A stretch of 33,722 nucleotides of DNA from Clostridia bacterium (GCA_017381715.1 JAFOBR010000066.1:1-33722); one strand, 5' to 3'. Shown: positions 23,941 to 32,245, counted from the stretch's first letter. Made by a program: numbers and translations. The notes: generated by a model not told the origin, from the sequence alone.

Positions 23941-25811
23941 TTCTTTTGCCCACTCCTTTTTTTAATATAAAGTGCGCCAAGCGGCGGTACTGATACTGTT
24001 ATTTTATACCCGCCGTGTCCGTCCTTGACGGCACGGAGAGTTTTCTTTTTCATATAGCCGCATCCGCCGAATTCCGGGGAATCGGAATTAAGGAGAACGG
24101 AATAATATCCGCCGGATTCTACGGCAAAGGTTCTGTTATCGTGGGGGGAAGCGGAAAAATTGATTATTGCGTAAACTCGTTCTCCGTACTTGGAAAGGCG
24201 GGAGAAGATAAGCATATTTTCATCTCTCGCATCTGCGTCTACCCAGTTGAATCCGCCCCAATCTCTGTCCAGATCCCACAAAGCGGGGGTGTCTTTATAA
24301 ACTCCGTTCAAAGCCCGCATATAATCCTTGAACTGTCTGTGCTTTTCGTATTCAAGCAAAAACCAATCTATCTGTCCTTTATAATCCCATTCGGCAAACT
24401 GGGCAATTTCGTTGCCCATAAAGGAAAGCTTTTTGCCGGGGTGCGCCATCATATATGCGAAATACGCTCGGAGCGTGGCGAACTGCTGCCAATAATCTCC
24501 GGAGCATCTTCCGATAATGGAATGCTTGCAATGCACCACCTCGTCGTGAGAAAGGGGAAGCACGTAGTTTTCCGCAAAATTATACATCATTGCGAAGGTA
24601 AGCTTGCCGTGGCTGCCGCTTCTGAAGTAAGGGTCAACGGGAAGATATGAAAGGGTATCGTTCATCCACCCCATATTCCATTTGAAGGTAAAGCCCAAAC
24701 CGTGGCGTTTTGTAACGTCGGGATAAGCGGTGGATTCTTCGGCGATCATCATTCTGTCGGGGAAATTATCGTACACCACCTTGTTCAGATGCCGGAAGAA
24801 GGATATGGATTCCAGATTATGGTTGCCGCCGTGTACGTTGGGATGCCACTCTCCTGCCTTTCTGTCATAATCCAGATACAGCATTGAAGCTACCGCATCT
24901 ATACGCAATCCGTCGATATGATATTTATCCAGCCAGAAGCAGGCGTTGGAGATAAGGAAGCTTCTTACCTCGTTTCTGCCGACGTCAAAGCATCTTGTGC
25001 CCCAGCCCTTGTTTTCCATACGGGTGGGGTCGGAATATTCGTAAAGCGGTCCGCCGTCAAATTCATACAGCCCGTGCTCATCCTTTGGAAAATGAGCAGG
25101 CACCCAGTCAAGAATTACGCCTATACCCTTTGAATGAAGCTTGTTTACGAAATACATAAAGTCTTCGGGAGTTCCGAAACGGGACGTGGGTGCGTAATAT
25201 CCGCAAACCTGATACCCCCAGGAGCCGTCAAACGGGTGCTCCGCTATGGGCATGATCTCCACGTGGGTATAGTTCATATCCGAAACGTATTCCGCCAGTT
25301 TATCAGCCAACTCCCGATAAGAAAGATAACTGCCGTCTTCCTTCTTCACCCACGATCCCAGATGCATCTCGTATATATTTACGGGGGCAGAAGGCATTTC
25401 ATCATGTTCGCGGCATAAAGCAAATATCTGTCTGCTCTTTATAAACTCTTCGTCCGTCCACTCAAAATCCTTTAACGTGTGGAAGACAGTGGCGGTCTGC
25501 ATACCCGTTTCTGCGTAAAATCCGTAAGGGTCTGCTTTAAGATGGTCTCCATTATTACCGCAGACAAGATACTTATACCTTGTCCCTTCTTTGAATTCGG
25601 GAAGAGTGACCGACCATATACCGCTTATATTTTCACGGGTAAGAGGAGTATCCTTCGCCCAACCGTTGTGGTCGCCGCAAAGAAATATCTCTTTTGCATT
25701 AGGTGCCCAAACACGAAAAACCACACTTCCGTCCTCAAGACGGTGGGCACCCATATAATCGTATGCCCGTATATTTGTACCCTGATGAAAGAAATACTCT
25801 GCCTGAGACAT
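23937..25811 (-). CDS. glgB: 1,4-alpha-glucan branching enzyme GlgB
   Basis: GlgB introduces alpha-1,6 branches into glycogen. The protein of about 624 residues has an N-terminal CBM48 domain ([21 protein letters not shown]), then a GH13 barrel with [17 protein letters not shown], the nucleophile Asp305 in [12 protein letters not shown], the acid/base loop AEESTAYP, and LSHDEVVH. It ends with an all-beta C domain. I set the start at the ATG at 25811 (MSQAEYFF), with GGAGGG six bases upstream, rather than the in-frame TTG at 25829. It is the first gene of the glycogen operon, with a strong promoter upstream. Confidence 0.96.
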   Translation of the reverse strand: MSQAEYFFHQGTNIRAYDYMGAHRLEDGSVVFRVWAPNAKEIFLCGDHNGWAKDTPLTRENISGIWSVTLPEFKEGTRYKYLVCGNNGDHLKADPYGFYAETGMQTATVFHTLKDFEWTDEEFIKSRQIFALCREHDEMPSAPVNIYEMHLGSWVKKEDGSYLSYRELADKLAEYVSDMNYTHVEIMPIAEHPFDGSWGYQVCGYYAPTSRFGTPEDFMYFVNKLHSKGIGVILDWVPAHFPKDEHGLYEFDGGPLYEYSDPTRMENKGWGTRCFDVGRNEVRSFLISNACFWLDKYHIDGLRIDAVASMLYLDYDRKAGEWHPNVHGGNHNLESISFFRHLNKVVYDNFPDRMMIAEESTAYPDVTKRHGLGFTFKWNMGWMNDTLSYLPVDPYFRSGSHGKLTFAMMYNFAENYVLPLSHDEVVHCKHSIIGRCSGDYWQQFATLRAYFAYMMAHPGKKLSFMGNEIAQFAEWDYKGQIDWFLLEYEKHRQFKDYMRALNGVYKDTPALWDLDRDWGGFNWVDADARDENMLIFSRLSKYGERVYAIINFSASPHDNRTFAVESGGYYSVLLNSDSPEFGGCGYMKKKTLRAVKDGHGGYKITVSVPPLGALYIKKRSGQKK

Positions 25812-25853
25812 CCAAAACCCTCCATTCAAAGTTAAAAACAGTTAATCTACATT

Positions 25854-25882
25854 ATTATATCATATCAAACCCGACTTTTCAA
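25854..25882 (-). promoter_or_regulatory. sigmaA promoter of the glycogen operon
   Basis: On the minus strand TTGAAA (25877-25882), a 17-base spacer and a perfect TATAAT (25854-25859), about 43 bases before the glgB start codon. No other clear promoter is seen before the sigma factor gene, so all seven genes are probably one transcript. Confidence 0.82.
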
Positions 25883-25915
25883 TAGTACTTTTTCCAATTT
25901 GATCTCTGTTATACC

Positions 25916-25944
25916 CAAAAAAGGGAGCCTTTAAGACTCCCTTT
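25916..25944 (-). terminator. terminator of the WG-repeat gene
   Basis: On the minus strand AAAGGGAG and CTCCCTTT form an 8-bp stem with a nine-base loop, and the T-run continues with TTTT. It begins about a dozen bases after the stop codon and insulates the glycogen promoter. Confidence 0.85.
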
Positions 25945-25955
25945 AACGATAAAAT

Positions 25956-26624
25956 TTATTTCTTTACAAAAACCAACCTGGTATATCCGCTTCCCCGCTT
26001 GTATACCGTAATACCGCTTCCGTCCATATCCCCTATTTCATCAAAAACAGCGGGGATAACAAGGTTGCCCTCGGTGTCCACGGCGCCGTATCTGCCGTTG
26101 TATTTCACCACTGCAATACCGCCGGAAAATCTGTATGCTTCCCCGTATTCGGGCTGGGTGAGCCAGCGTCCCGTTTCCAGAAAATACCCGTATTTTCCGC
26201 CGCGGTTAAGGAGCAGCACGCCGTTTTCCGCTCCGGTGCAGGAATAGCCTGCAGGTATGGAATATTCCTGCTGGGGGGCGGGCATTTTTGTATTTGAAGT
26301 TTGCTCGAAATTTTCGTATTCTTTGTCCACCGCAATCAGAGTCTCACCGGGGATAAAGACATCCGCAGTTTCTTCGCCCGAAACAGGAAGAGCGGAAATG
26401 TATTTTTCGTATTCGTTTTGTTGGATTGCGGAAACGTCCCCTTCGTTAAGCAGATCTTCCAGAATCTTATCTTCCGTTTCGTATTCAAATTCTTCTCTTG
26501 CGGGAGCATCCTTGGAAACGAAACCGAAAATATCGCCCTTTACCGCCCACACGGCGCCGAACGCCAAAAGCAAAGCGGCAAGGCAAAATGCAGTATATTT
26601 TATGGCATTACCGTATTTTTTCAT
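25956..26624 (-). CDS. membrane-anchored WG-repeat protein
   Basis: This protein of about 222 residues has a short basic N-terminus and one membrane segment (about residues 7-26, IKYTAFCLAALLLAFGAVWAV). An acidic extracellular spacer follows, then a C-terminal domain of WG-type repeats: NRGGKYGYFLETGRWLTQPEYGEAYRFSGGIAVVKYNGRYGAVDTEG, then NLVIPAVFDEIG. The first segment may be an uncleaved signal anchor. WG repeats form beta modules of uncertain function, often at the cell surface. The start at 26624 is chosen because AAAGGA lies seven bases upstream; longer in-frame starts lack a ribosome binding site. It is a single-gene transcript with its own promoter and terminator. Confidence 0.82.
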   Translation of the reverse strand: MKKYGNAIKYTAFCLAALLLAFGAVWAVKGDIFGFVSKDAPAREEFEYETEDKILEDLLNEGDVSAIQQNEYEKYISALPVSGEETADVFIPGETLIAVDKEYENFEQTSNTKMPAPQQEYSIPAGYSCTGAENGVLLLNRGGKYGYFLETGRWLTQPEYGEAYRFSGGIAVVKYNGRYGAVDTEGNLVIPAVFDEIGDMDGSGITVYKRGSGYTRLVFVKK

Positions 26625-26658
26625 AAACATGTCCTTTCGGGATAACACTTTCAACAGA

Positions 26659-26687
26659 ATTTTACCATTAAAACTGTAATAAATCAA
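26659..26687 (-). promoter_or_regulatory. promoter of the WG-repeat gene
   Basis: On the minus strand TTGATT (26682-26687), a 17-base spacer and TAAAAT (26659-26664). It is divergent from the rpsO promoter, with the two -35 boxes about 37 bases apart. Confidence 0.65.
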
Positions 26688-26724
26688 GCAAAACGAGAAA
26701 AAATAAAAAAACTTAAAAAAACTA

Positions 26725-26753
26725 TTTACAAATCTGTTTTTTTGTGGTAGAAT
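26725..26753 (+). promoter_or_regulatory. sigmaA promoter of rpsO
   Basis: TTTACA at 26725-26730 and TAGAAT at 26748-26753 with a 17-base spacer. Transcription would begin near 26760, leaving a leader of about 115 bases. Confidence 0.75.
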
Positions 26754-26759
26754 TCGTTG

Positions 26760-26875
26760 TATGCCAAATTGGGGAGGCTCGGTTTAAGGGCACAGGGCGG
26801 TAGTTTTCCGCCGTTTTCACACACCTTTTACTCAGTCTTGCCTGTAGGGCAAATAATAACGGAGGTGAAACAAGC
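26760..26875 (+). promoter_or_regulatory. structured rpsO leader, probable S15 autoregulatory RNA
   Basis: The leader contains at least two hairpins: GGCGG (26796-26800) with CCGCC (26808-26812), and TTGCC (26838-26842) with GGCAA (26848-26852) just before the GGAGGTG ribosome binding site. S15 is known to repress its own translation through leader structures in many bacteria. The exact fold and an S15 site were not proven here. Confidence 0.5.
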
Positions 26876-27142
26876 ATGATCAACAAGGATCTTAAGCAGC
26901 AGATCATCAAGGAGTACGCAGTTCACGAAGGTGACACCGGTTCTCCCGAAGTACAGATCGCAGTTCTCTCTCAGAGAATCAGCGAGCTTACCGCACATCT
27001 TAAGGCAAACCCCAAGGATAACCACTCCCGCAGAGGTATGCTTATCATGGTAGGTAAGAGAAGAAAGTACCTTAACTATCTGCAGAAGAAGGATATCGAG
27101 CGTTACCGTTCCATCGTTGCACGTCTCGGTCTGCGTAAGTAA
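26876..27142 (+). CDS. rpsO: 30S ribosomal protein S15
   Basis: S15 binds the three-way junction of 16S rRNA in the platform of the 30S subunit. The 88-residue protein has the typical all-helical S15 sequence: [19 protein letters not shown], then [32 protein letters not shown] and [12 protein letters not shown]. Length is normal. GGAGGTG lies upstream of the ATG at 26876. Codon use is strongly biased, as in highly expressed genes. It precedes pnp, the conserved order. Confidence 0.98.
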   Translation: MINKDLKQQIIKEYAVHEGDTGSPEVQIAVLSQRISELTAHLKANPKDNHSRRGMLIMVGKRRKYLNYLQKKDIERYRSIVARLGLRK

Positions 27143-27146
27143 AGTC

Positions 27147-27182
27147 CACCCCTAAAATCCTTCGGATTTTTGGGGACCCCGA
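27147..27182 (+). repeat. CACCCC-hairpin-GGGGACCCCGA repeat, copy 1
   Basis: The unit opens CACCCCTAAAATCC and closes GGATTTTTGGGGACCCCGA around a short TTC loop, forming a nearly perfect 12-bp stem. It starts four bases after the rpsO stop codon. The closing ACCCC can pair alternatively with the GGGG just before it. Confidence 0.7.
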
Positions 27183-27187
27183 GAAGA

Positions 27188-27223
27188 CACCCCTAAAACG
27201 CGTTGCGTTTTTGGGGACCCCGA
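27188..27223 (+). repeat. CACCCC-hairpin-GGGGACCCCGA repeat, copy 2
   Basis: The unit has the same 36-base length and the same ends (CACCCCTAAAA and TTTTTGGGGACCCCGA) as copy 1, but a different inner stem (CGC/GCG). The inner change is compensatory, so the hairpin is preserved while sequence varies. Confidence 0.7.
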
Positions 27224-27273
27224 AAGAGCACACCGCCACAAGTGTGCGTTGGGTATTTATCCAAGCAAAACGC

Positions 27274-27310
27274 AAAGGCGGGAGCGAATCAAACTCCCGC
27301 CTTTATTTCC
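27274..27310 (+). terminator. terminator between rpsO and pnp
   Basis: AAAGGCGGGAG at 27274-27284 pairs with CTCCCGCCTTT around a CGAATCAAA loop and is followed by ATTTCC. A smaller hairpin (GCACAC/GTGTGC, 27228-27247) lies just before it. The U-tract is short, so termination may be partial. Confidence 0.7.
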
Positions 27311-27378
27311 GTCCACAAGCAAGGTCAGGGTTTAGCAGTTAAAAATGCTTCGAAAATATTTCGGCGTGTTTTTAAGTG

Positions 27379-27407
27379 TTAAACCTATGCCTTGAAAAAA
27401 ATATATT
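27379..27407 (+). promoter_or_regulatory. weak candidate promoter of pnp
   Basis: TTAAAC and TATATT are separated by 17 bases, ending 25 bases before the pnp start. The -35 match is poor. A promoter is expected here because a terminator lies upstream. Confidence 0.35.
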
Positions 27408-27432
27408 AATTTTAGAAAGGTGAAGTTTAACT

Positions 27433-29535
27433 ATGTTTCCCAATTACAGAACGTTTAAAACTACTCTTGCGGGAAGAGAACTGGTTGTAGAAACCGGCAA
27501 GATCGCACAGCTGGCTTCCGGCTCCTGCCTTGTACGCTACGGCGAAACCGTTATCCTCTGTAACGCAACCGCATCCGCAGCTCCCAGAGATGGTATTGAT
27601 TTTCTCCCCCTCTCTGTAGATTTTGAAGAAAGACTTTATTCCGTTGGTAAGATCCCCGGCTCCTTCCTTAAGAGAGAAGGCAGACCCAGCGAAAAGGCTA
27701 TCCTTACCTCCAGAGTTATCGACAGACCTATCCGTCCCCTTTTCCCCAAGGATCTTCGTAACGACGTAGTTCTGTCTCTTACCGTTATGTCCGTTGACCC
27801 CGATAATTCTCCCGAAATCGCGGCTATGCTGGGTGCTTCTATCGCACTTACCATTTCCGATATTCCCTGGAACGGTCCTATCGCAGGCGTTTTCATGGGT
27901 CTGGTAGACGGAAGAATCGTTGTTAACCCCACCGAAGAACAGCGCGGCAGAAGCGAACTTGAGCTTACCGTTGCAGGCACCAAGGAAAAGGTCGTTATGA
28001 TCGAAGCAGGTGCAAAGGAAGTTGACGACGACACTATGCTTGAGGCTATCCTCAAGGCTCACGAAGCTATTAAGCCCCTTATAGAGTTTATCGAATCTAT
28101 CCGCGAAGCAGTAGGTAAGCCCAAGTTTGAGTATCCCTCCTGCGAAGTTGACCACGATCTCTTTGACAAGATCGAAGCAATGGTTGGCGCAGACGTGGAA
28201 AAGGCTCTCTATACCGATGACAAGCGTGTTCGTGACGCGGCGCTCAAGCCTATTTACGACAGAGTTTTCGAAGAGCTCGGCGAAGAATATGCAGACAAGA
28301 CCGCTATGATCAACGAATGTCTGTACAAGCTTCAGAAGAAGATCGTACGCCGCTGGCTGCTGGAAGAGCAAAAGCGTGTTGACGGCAGAAGAATGGACGA
28401 GATCCGTCCTCTCGCCGCAGAAGTTTCCATACTTCCCAGAACCCACGGTTCAGGTATGTTCACCCGCGGTCAAACTCAGGTTCTCACCACCGCAACCCTC
28501 GCTCCCGTAAGAGAAGCACAGCTTCTTGACGGTATCGATAACGAAGAAGAAAAGCGCTATATGCACCACTACAATATGCCCGGCTATTCCGTAGGCGAAG
28601 CAAAGGCGGCAAGAAGCCCCGGACGCCGCGAGATCGGCCACGGCGCACTTGCAGAGCGCTCTCTTGAACCCGTACTTCCCTCCAAGGAAGAGTTCCCCTA
28701 TGCTATCCGTCTGGTTTCCGAAGTAGTTTCCTCCAACGGTTCTACCAGCCAGGCTTCCGTTTGCGGTTCCACCCTCGCTCTTATGGACGCAGGCGTTCCC
28801 ATTACCGCACCCGTTGCAGGTATTTCCTGCGGTCTTATTACCGATGAAGATAAGTGGATGACCATGATCGACATTCAGGGTCTTGAAGACTTCTTCGGCG
28901 ATATGGACTTTAAGGTTGCAGGTACCAAGAAGGGTATCACCTCCATTCAGATGGACCTTAAGATCGACGGTCTTACCCCCGAAATTATCAAAAACGCATT
29001 TGAAGTTACCCGCAAGGGACGTTTCCAGATAATCGACGAAGTTATCCTCCCCTGCATCGCAGCTCCCAGAGATGACGTTTCCAAGTACGCTCCCAAGATG
29101 ATCTCCCTTAAGATCCCCGTAGATAAGATCCGTGAGGTTATCGGTACCGGCGGTAAGGTTATTCAGAAGATCTGCGCAGATACCGGCGCGAAGATCGATA
29201 TCGAGGACGACGGCAGCGTATTTATCGCAGCAGTTGATAAGGAAAACGGCTACAAGGCTCTTAACATTATCAACGCTATCGTTAACGATCCCGAACCCGG
29301 CGATCTGTTTATCGGTAAAGTAACCCGTATCCTTTCCAACGTAGGCGCGTTTGTTGAGATCGCTCCCGGTAAGGAAGGTATGGTTCATATCAGCAAGCTG
29401 GATAAAAAGCGTGTTGCAAAGGTAGAGGATGTTGTTTCCGTAGGCGACGAAATTAAGGTTATGTCCCTTGGTATCGACGAAAAGGGCAGACTCAATTTCT
29501 CCCGCAAGGACGCACTCTCCATAGTTGAAGACTAA
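27433..29535 (+). CDS. pnp: polyribonucleotide nucleotidyltransferase (PNPase)
   Basis: PNPase degrades RNA 3' to 5' by phosphorolysis and works in mRNA turnover. The 700-residue protein has two RNase PH-like domains (the first from about residue 10; the second from about 310, with RTHGSGMFTRGQTQVL, AKAARSPGRREIGHGALAER and the catalytic-site DFFGDMDFKVAGT). An alpha-helical linker lies between them. A KH domain (about 550-610, GTGGKVIQKI) and an S1 domain (about 620-690, GKVTRILSNVGAFVEI) follow. Length is typical. AGAAAGGTGAAG precedes the ATG at 27433. It is codon-biased like rpsO. Confidence 0.98.
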   Translation: MFPNYRTFKTTLAGRELVVETGKIAQLASGSCLVRYGETVILCNATASAAPRDGIDFLPLSVDFEERLYSVGKIPGSFLKREGRPSEKAILTSRVIDRPIRPLFPKDLRNDVVLSLTVMSVDPDNSPEIAAMLGASIALTISDIPWNGPIAGVFMGLVDGRIVVNPTEEQRGRSELELTVAGTKEKVVMIEAGAKEVDDDTMLEAILKAHEAIKPLIEFIESIREAVGKPKFEYPSCEVDHDLFDKIEAMVGADVEKALYTDDKRVRDAALKPIYDRVFEELGEEYADKTAMINECLYKLQKKIVRRWLLEEQKRVDGRRMDEIRPLAAEVSILPRTHGSGMFTRGQTQVLTTATLAPVREAQLLDGIDNEEEKRYMHHYNMPGYSVGEAKAARSPGRREIGHGALAERSLEPVLPSKEEFPYAIRLVSEVVSSNGSTSQASVCGSTLALMDAGVPITAPVAGISCGLITDEDKWMTMIDIQGLEDFFGDMDFKVAGTKKGITSIQMDLKIDGLTPEIIKNAFEVTRKGRFQIIDEVILPCIAAPRDDVSKYAPKMISLKIPVDKIREVIGTGGKVIQKICADTGAKIDIEDDGSVFIAAVDKENGYKALNIINAIVNDPEPGDLFIGKVTRILSNVGAFVEIAPGKEGMVHISKLDKKRVAKVEDVVSVGDEIKVMSLGIDEKGRLNFSRKDALSIVED

Positions 29536-29538
29536 GAC

Positions 29539-29574
29539 CACCCCAAGAAAACTTCGTTTTCTCGGGGACCCCGA
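29539..29574 (+). repeat. CACCCC-hairpin-GGGGACCCCGA repeat, copy 3
   Basis: The unit is 36 bases with CACCCC at the start and GGGGACCCCGA at the end. The inner stem is AAGAAAAC / GTTTTCT around a TTC-type loop. It begins three bases after the pnp stop codon, the same placement as copy 1 after rpsO. Confidence 0.7.
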
Positions 29575-29587
29575 ATAAAGTTATACA

Positions 29588-29620
29588 AAAAGCTCCCGAA
29601 AAATCGGGAGCTTTTGGTTT
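29588..29620. terminator. bidirectional terminator between pnp and the lipoprotein gene
   Basis: AAAAGCTCCCGA pairs perfectly with TCGGGAGCTTTT around an AAAA loop. It is flanked by runs of A and T, so it serves pnp on the plus strand and the convergent lipoprotein gene. Confidence 0.92.
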
Positions 29621-29636
29621 TGTATAGGGTTGATTT

Positions 29637-30437
29637 CTATTCGGTTTCTTCGGGAACGTAAGGCTCGGTTTTAATTTCCATAAGCTGTTCCAAGGTGTAT
29701 CTTTCAGCGGGGTAAGCGATTAACACACGATAATATGTGCCGTTATCGTTAACATACATAGAAACAAATTCAGGTGCCTCTGCATTTATATCCGTGTACT
29801 GCTCTTGCACATATATTCTTCTGCCGTTTTCCTCGTGTTCATAATACACATTTTTATAGTTTATACCAGGAAAAACTTGCAAAGTTGCTTCAATTCCGTC
29901 AATTTTAAACAGGTCGTTAGTGTTATTGTCGGAATAACGAGCTTTCTTATATTTTTCAACCAATTTTATAAAACTTTCTTCTGTATGCATCTTGAGCGAA
30001 ATGCCTTCATTATCGTTTTCAGCTTCAAATTTGTAATTTGAACCATACCAGATCACATCATATGAACTAAAACTATCCGGAAAAACCGGAAGTTGAACAC
30101 TATCAACATCGAATAATTCTACAATATCATGCTCTTCCGATATCAAAAACTCCGAACGCATGCATTTGTTATAAGTATTAGAAAACTCCGTATCAAAAAG
30201 AAACTCCATCAATTCGTCCATAGAGCTATACCTAAAGAACCCAACTTCGTGGTTTTCGACACATTCTCTATCGCCGTATACTGGTTCGGAAAGCTTCATA
30301 TAATACTTTCCGTCCTCTTTGTAAATTGTATGAGAGTCCATTTCGACAATTATTTCTTTTCCGGAACAGCCCGTAAGACACAAAATGGTTGAACACACAA
30401 TGCCCGCAAATAAAAGGGAAATTAATCTGCTTTTCAA
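29637..30437 (-). CDS. predicted lipoprotein of unknown function
   Basis: This 266-residue protein begins with a lipoprotein signal (KSR, hydrophobic core, lipobox LTGC at about residues 21-24), so it is probably anchored outside the membrane. The mature part is acidic and rich in Tyr, Glu and Asp, with predicted beta strands (HTIYKEDGKYYMKLSE). It ends YTLEQLMEIKTEPYVPEETE. It appears distantly related to the lipoprotein at 32291-33133: both have an IY(K/R) ... YYM start, matching spacing, and end in EPYV. The start is a TTG at 30437 with AAGGAG nine bases upstream; a stop in the same frame just before leaves no other choice. No function is recognised. Confidence 0.82.
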   Translation of the reverse strand: MKSRLISLLFAGIVCSTILCLTGCSGKEIIVEMDSHTIYKEDGKYYMKLSEPVYGDRECVENHEVGFFRYSSMDELMEFLFDTEFSNTYNKCMRSEFLISEEHDIVELFDVDSVQLPVFPDSFSSYDVIWYGSNYKFEAENDNEGISLKMHTEESFIKLVEKYKKARYSDNNTNDLFKIDGIEATLQVFPGINYKNVYYEHEENGRRIYVQEQYTDINAEAPEFVSMYVNDNGTYYRVLIAYPAERYTLEQLMEIKTEPYVPEETE

Positions 30438-30510
30438 TCAAAATCACTCTCCTTGATATCTTTTTATGGGTTCGTTGGATGTAAGCAGGACATCCGATTC
30501 CTTTATTCAC

Positions 30511-30539
30511 ATTATACCACACACTAAAATCATAATCAA
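30511..30539 (-). promoter_or_regulatory. promoter of the first lipoprotein gene
   Basis: On the minus strand TTGATT (30534-30539), a 17-base spacer and TATAAT (30511-30516). A small hairpin (GGATGT/ACATCC) follows in the leader. Confidence 0.75.
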
Positions 30540-30600
30540 TTATACAATATGTAGAAATAGATACGTGGGTTTTGTGCAACTTACAAAATTGCATTTAATA

Positions 30601-30629
30601 TTGACTACTGCGTAAGGTTTTGATATAAT
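30601..30629 (+). promoter_or_regulatory. sigmaA promoter of tsaE-tsaB-rpiB
   Basis: TTGACT at 30601-30606, a 17-base spacer and a perfect TATAAT at 30624-30629. Close to consensus. Confidence 0.85.
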
Positions 30630-30661
30630 TGATTTACAGTATTTTTATTGAGGAAAAACCG

Positions 30662-31081
30662 ATGAAAGAATATATATCCAATTCCCCTGCAGAGACGGAA
30701 GAAATAGCTTACCGAATTGCAAAAGATCTTTGCCCCGGAGATTTCGTGGCGTTTTTCGGGGATCTGGGCGCGGGGAAGACCGCTTTTTCCAGAGGAATAG
30801 TAAAATGTCTTGCCCCCGAATGTCTTGAACTTGTTCACTCCCCCACCTTTGCCATTGTAAACGAATACGTGGGCAAAAAAATAAGCATATTCCATTTTGA
30901 TATGTACCGCATAAAGGACGAAGACGACCTTGTTTCCACCGGATTTTACGATTACGAGGAGCGGGGCGGTATAATAATTACCGAATGGAGCGAAAATATC
31001 CCCTTCGCCATACCCGAAAAGGCTGTGCGGGTGAATATTGAGAAAATATCCGAAACCGCAAGGAGGTTTACAATATGTTAG
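30662..31081 (+). CDS. tsaE: tRNA threonylcarbamoyladenosine biosynthesis ATPase TsaE
   Basis: TsaE is the ATPase partner of TsaB and TsaD in making the t6A modification at position 37 of ANN-decoding tRNAs. The 139-residue protein has the P-loop GDLGAGKT at residues 33-40, HSPTFAIVNEY, HFDMYRI and IITEWSENI, all family motifs. The ATG at 30662 is chosen over one 33 bases upstream because GAGGAAA lies just before it. The stop overlaps the start of tsaB by seven bases, and AGGAGG for tsaB lies within the end of this gene. Confidence 0.95.
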   Translation: MKEYISNSPAETEEIAYRIAKDLCPGDFVAFFGDLGAGKTAFSRGIVKCLAPECLELVHSPTFAIVNEYVGKKISIFHFDMYRIKDEDDLVSTGFYDYEERGGIIITEWSENIPFAIPEKAVRVNIEKISETARRFTIC

Positions 31082-31770
31082 TTCTTGCAGTAGATACCAC
31101 CGCCCTTACCGCTTCTGCGGCTGTGGTGGCTTTTGAAAACGGCGTGCCGGACAGATATTCCCTTATAACCGTTAAAAACCGTCTTACCCACAGTGAAAAT
31201 TTAATGCCTATGGTGGAAAAAGCCCTTTCCGCCATGGAAGCAAGCATTAACGATATAGGTCTTATTGCCGTTTGCGCAGGCCCCGGCTCCTTTACGGGAG
31301 TGCGTATCGGCGTGGCAACGGTAAAGGGACTTGCTTTCACAAACGATATCCCCTGCGTGGGAGTTTCCACACTGGAGGCTATTGCGGAAAATCTTGCGGG
31401 CACGGGAAATATTATCTGCCCCGTAATGGACGCACGCAGAAACCAGCTATACAACGCACTTTTTAAAGACGGCAACCGTCTGTGCGAGGACAGATTGGTG
31501 AGCGCGGAAGACCTGCTTAACCAGCTTATTTCCACAGGTGAACGGGTAACCGTTTGCGGTGACGGCGCAAAGGTATTTATGAAAGCGGTGGGAGATACCC
31601 CCAATATCTTTTGTGCATCCTTTGCCGCTACCGACCAGAACGCCCTTTCCGTAGCTTACGCAGGCTACAAGGCATATACACAAGGAAAAGCAATTTCAAG
31701 CGATAAATTACAGCCCGTATATCTCCGCGCAAGCCAGGCGGAGCGGGAACGAGAGGAGAAAAACAAATGA
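31075..31770 (+). CDS. tsaB: tRNA threonylcarbamoyladenosine biosynthesis protein TsaB
   Basis: TsaB is an ASKHA-fold protein without catalytic activity that scaffolds the TsaD-TsaE complex for t6A synthesis. The 231-residue protein starts MLVLAVDTTALTASAAVV and has the TsaB signature LIAVCAGPGSFTGVRIGVATVKGLAF, then VMDARRNQLYNALF and the C-terminal LQPVYLRASQAE. It overlaps tsaE at its start and rpiB at its end (ATGA). The usual rimI and tsaD genes do not follow here. Confidence 0.95.
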   Translation: MLVLAVDTTALTASAAVVAFENGVPDRYSLITVKNRLTHSENLMPMVEKALSAMEASINDIGLIAVCAGPGSFTGVRIGVATVKGLAFTNDIPCVGVSTLEAIAENLAGTGNIICPVMDARRNQLYNALFKDGNRLCEDRLVSAEDLLNQLISTGERVTVCGDGAKVFMKAVGDTPNIFCASFAATDQNALSVAYAGYKAYTQGKAISSDKLQPVYLRASQAEREREEKNK

Positions 31771-32195
31771 AAATTTCAATAGGCTGCGACCACGGCGCAT
31801 ACGATCTTAAAGAAACTCTTAAAAACCACCTCACCGCAAAGGGATATGAGGTTGCCGACGAAGGCACATATTCCAAGGATTCCTGCGATTACCCTGTTTT
31901 CGCTCACAAGGTTGCAAACAAGGTTGCCGCAGGGGACGTGGATTTCGGTATTCTGTGCTGCACCACGGGTATCGGTATGTCTATCGCCCCAAACAAGATA
32001 AAGGGCGCGAGAGCAGCGCTTTTACACGATGAATTTTCTGCGGAAATGACCCGCCGCCACAATAATTCCAATATTCTTTGCATCGGCGCAAAGATAGTGG
32101 AGAGCGAGGAAAAGGCTTGCCGTCTGGCAGACATTTTCCTTTCCACCGAGTTCGAGGGCGGCCGCCACGAACGCAGAGTAAATATGTTTGAATAG
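31767..32195 (+). CDS. rpiB: ribose-5-phosphate isomerase B
   Basis: RpiB interconverts ribose-5-phosphate and ribulose-5-phosphate in the pentose phosphate pathway. The 142-residue protein has the RpiB/LacAB motifs GCDHGAYDLK, DYPVFAHKVA, the catalytic cysteine loop CCTTGIGMSIAPNK (Cys64/Cys65), ARAALLHDEFSAEMTRRHNN with an active-site histidine, and FEGGRHERRV. It begins with an ATGA overlap with tsaB, an unusual partner for t6A genes. A hairpin follows. Confidence 0.95.
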   Translation: MKISIGCDHGAYDLKETLKNHLTAKGYEVADEGTYSKDSCDYPVFAHKVANKVAAGDVDFGILCCTTGIGMSIAPNKIKGARAALLHDEFSAEMTRRHNNSNILCIGAKIVESEEKACRLADIFLSTEFEGGRHERRVNMFE

Positions 32196-32202
32196 CTTAT
32201 CA

Positions 32203-32237
32203 AAAATCCTGCGATAATATCGCAGGATTTACATTTT
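32203..32237 (+). terminator. terminator after rpiB
   Basis: AAATCCTGCGATA pairs with TATCGCAGGATTT with almost no loop, followed by ACATTTTG. The stem is strong but the U-tract is poor. Confidence 0.6.
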
Positions 32238-32245
32238 GTTAACAT

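Noticed and set aside
27147..27223. The tandem GGGGACCCC units as a CRISPR array
   Set aside because: There are only two adjacent units, no unique spacers of regular size and no cas genes.
27427..29541. Two long open frames (339 and 363 codons) antisense to pnp
   Set aside because: They mirror the strongly biased codons of pnp, lack start signals and show no recognisable protein family.
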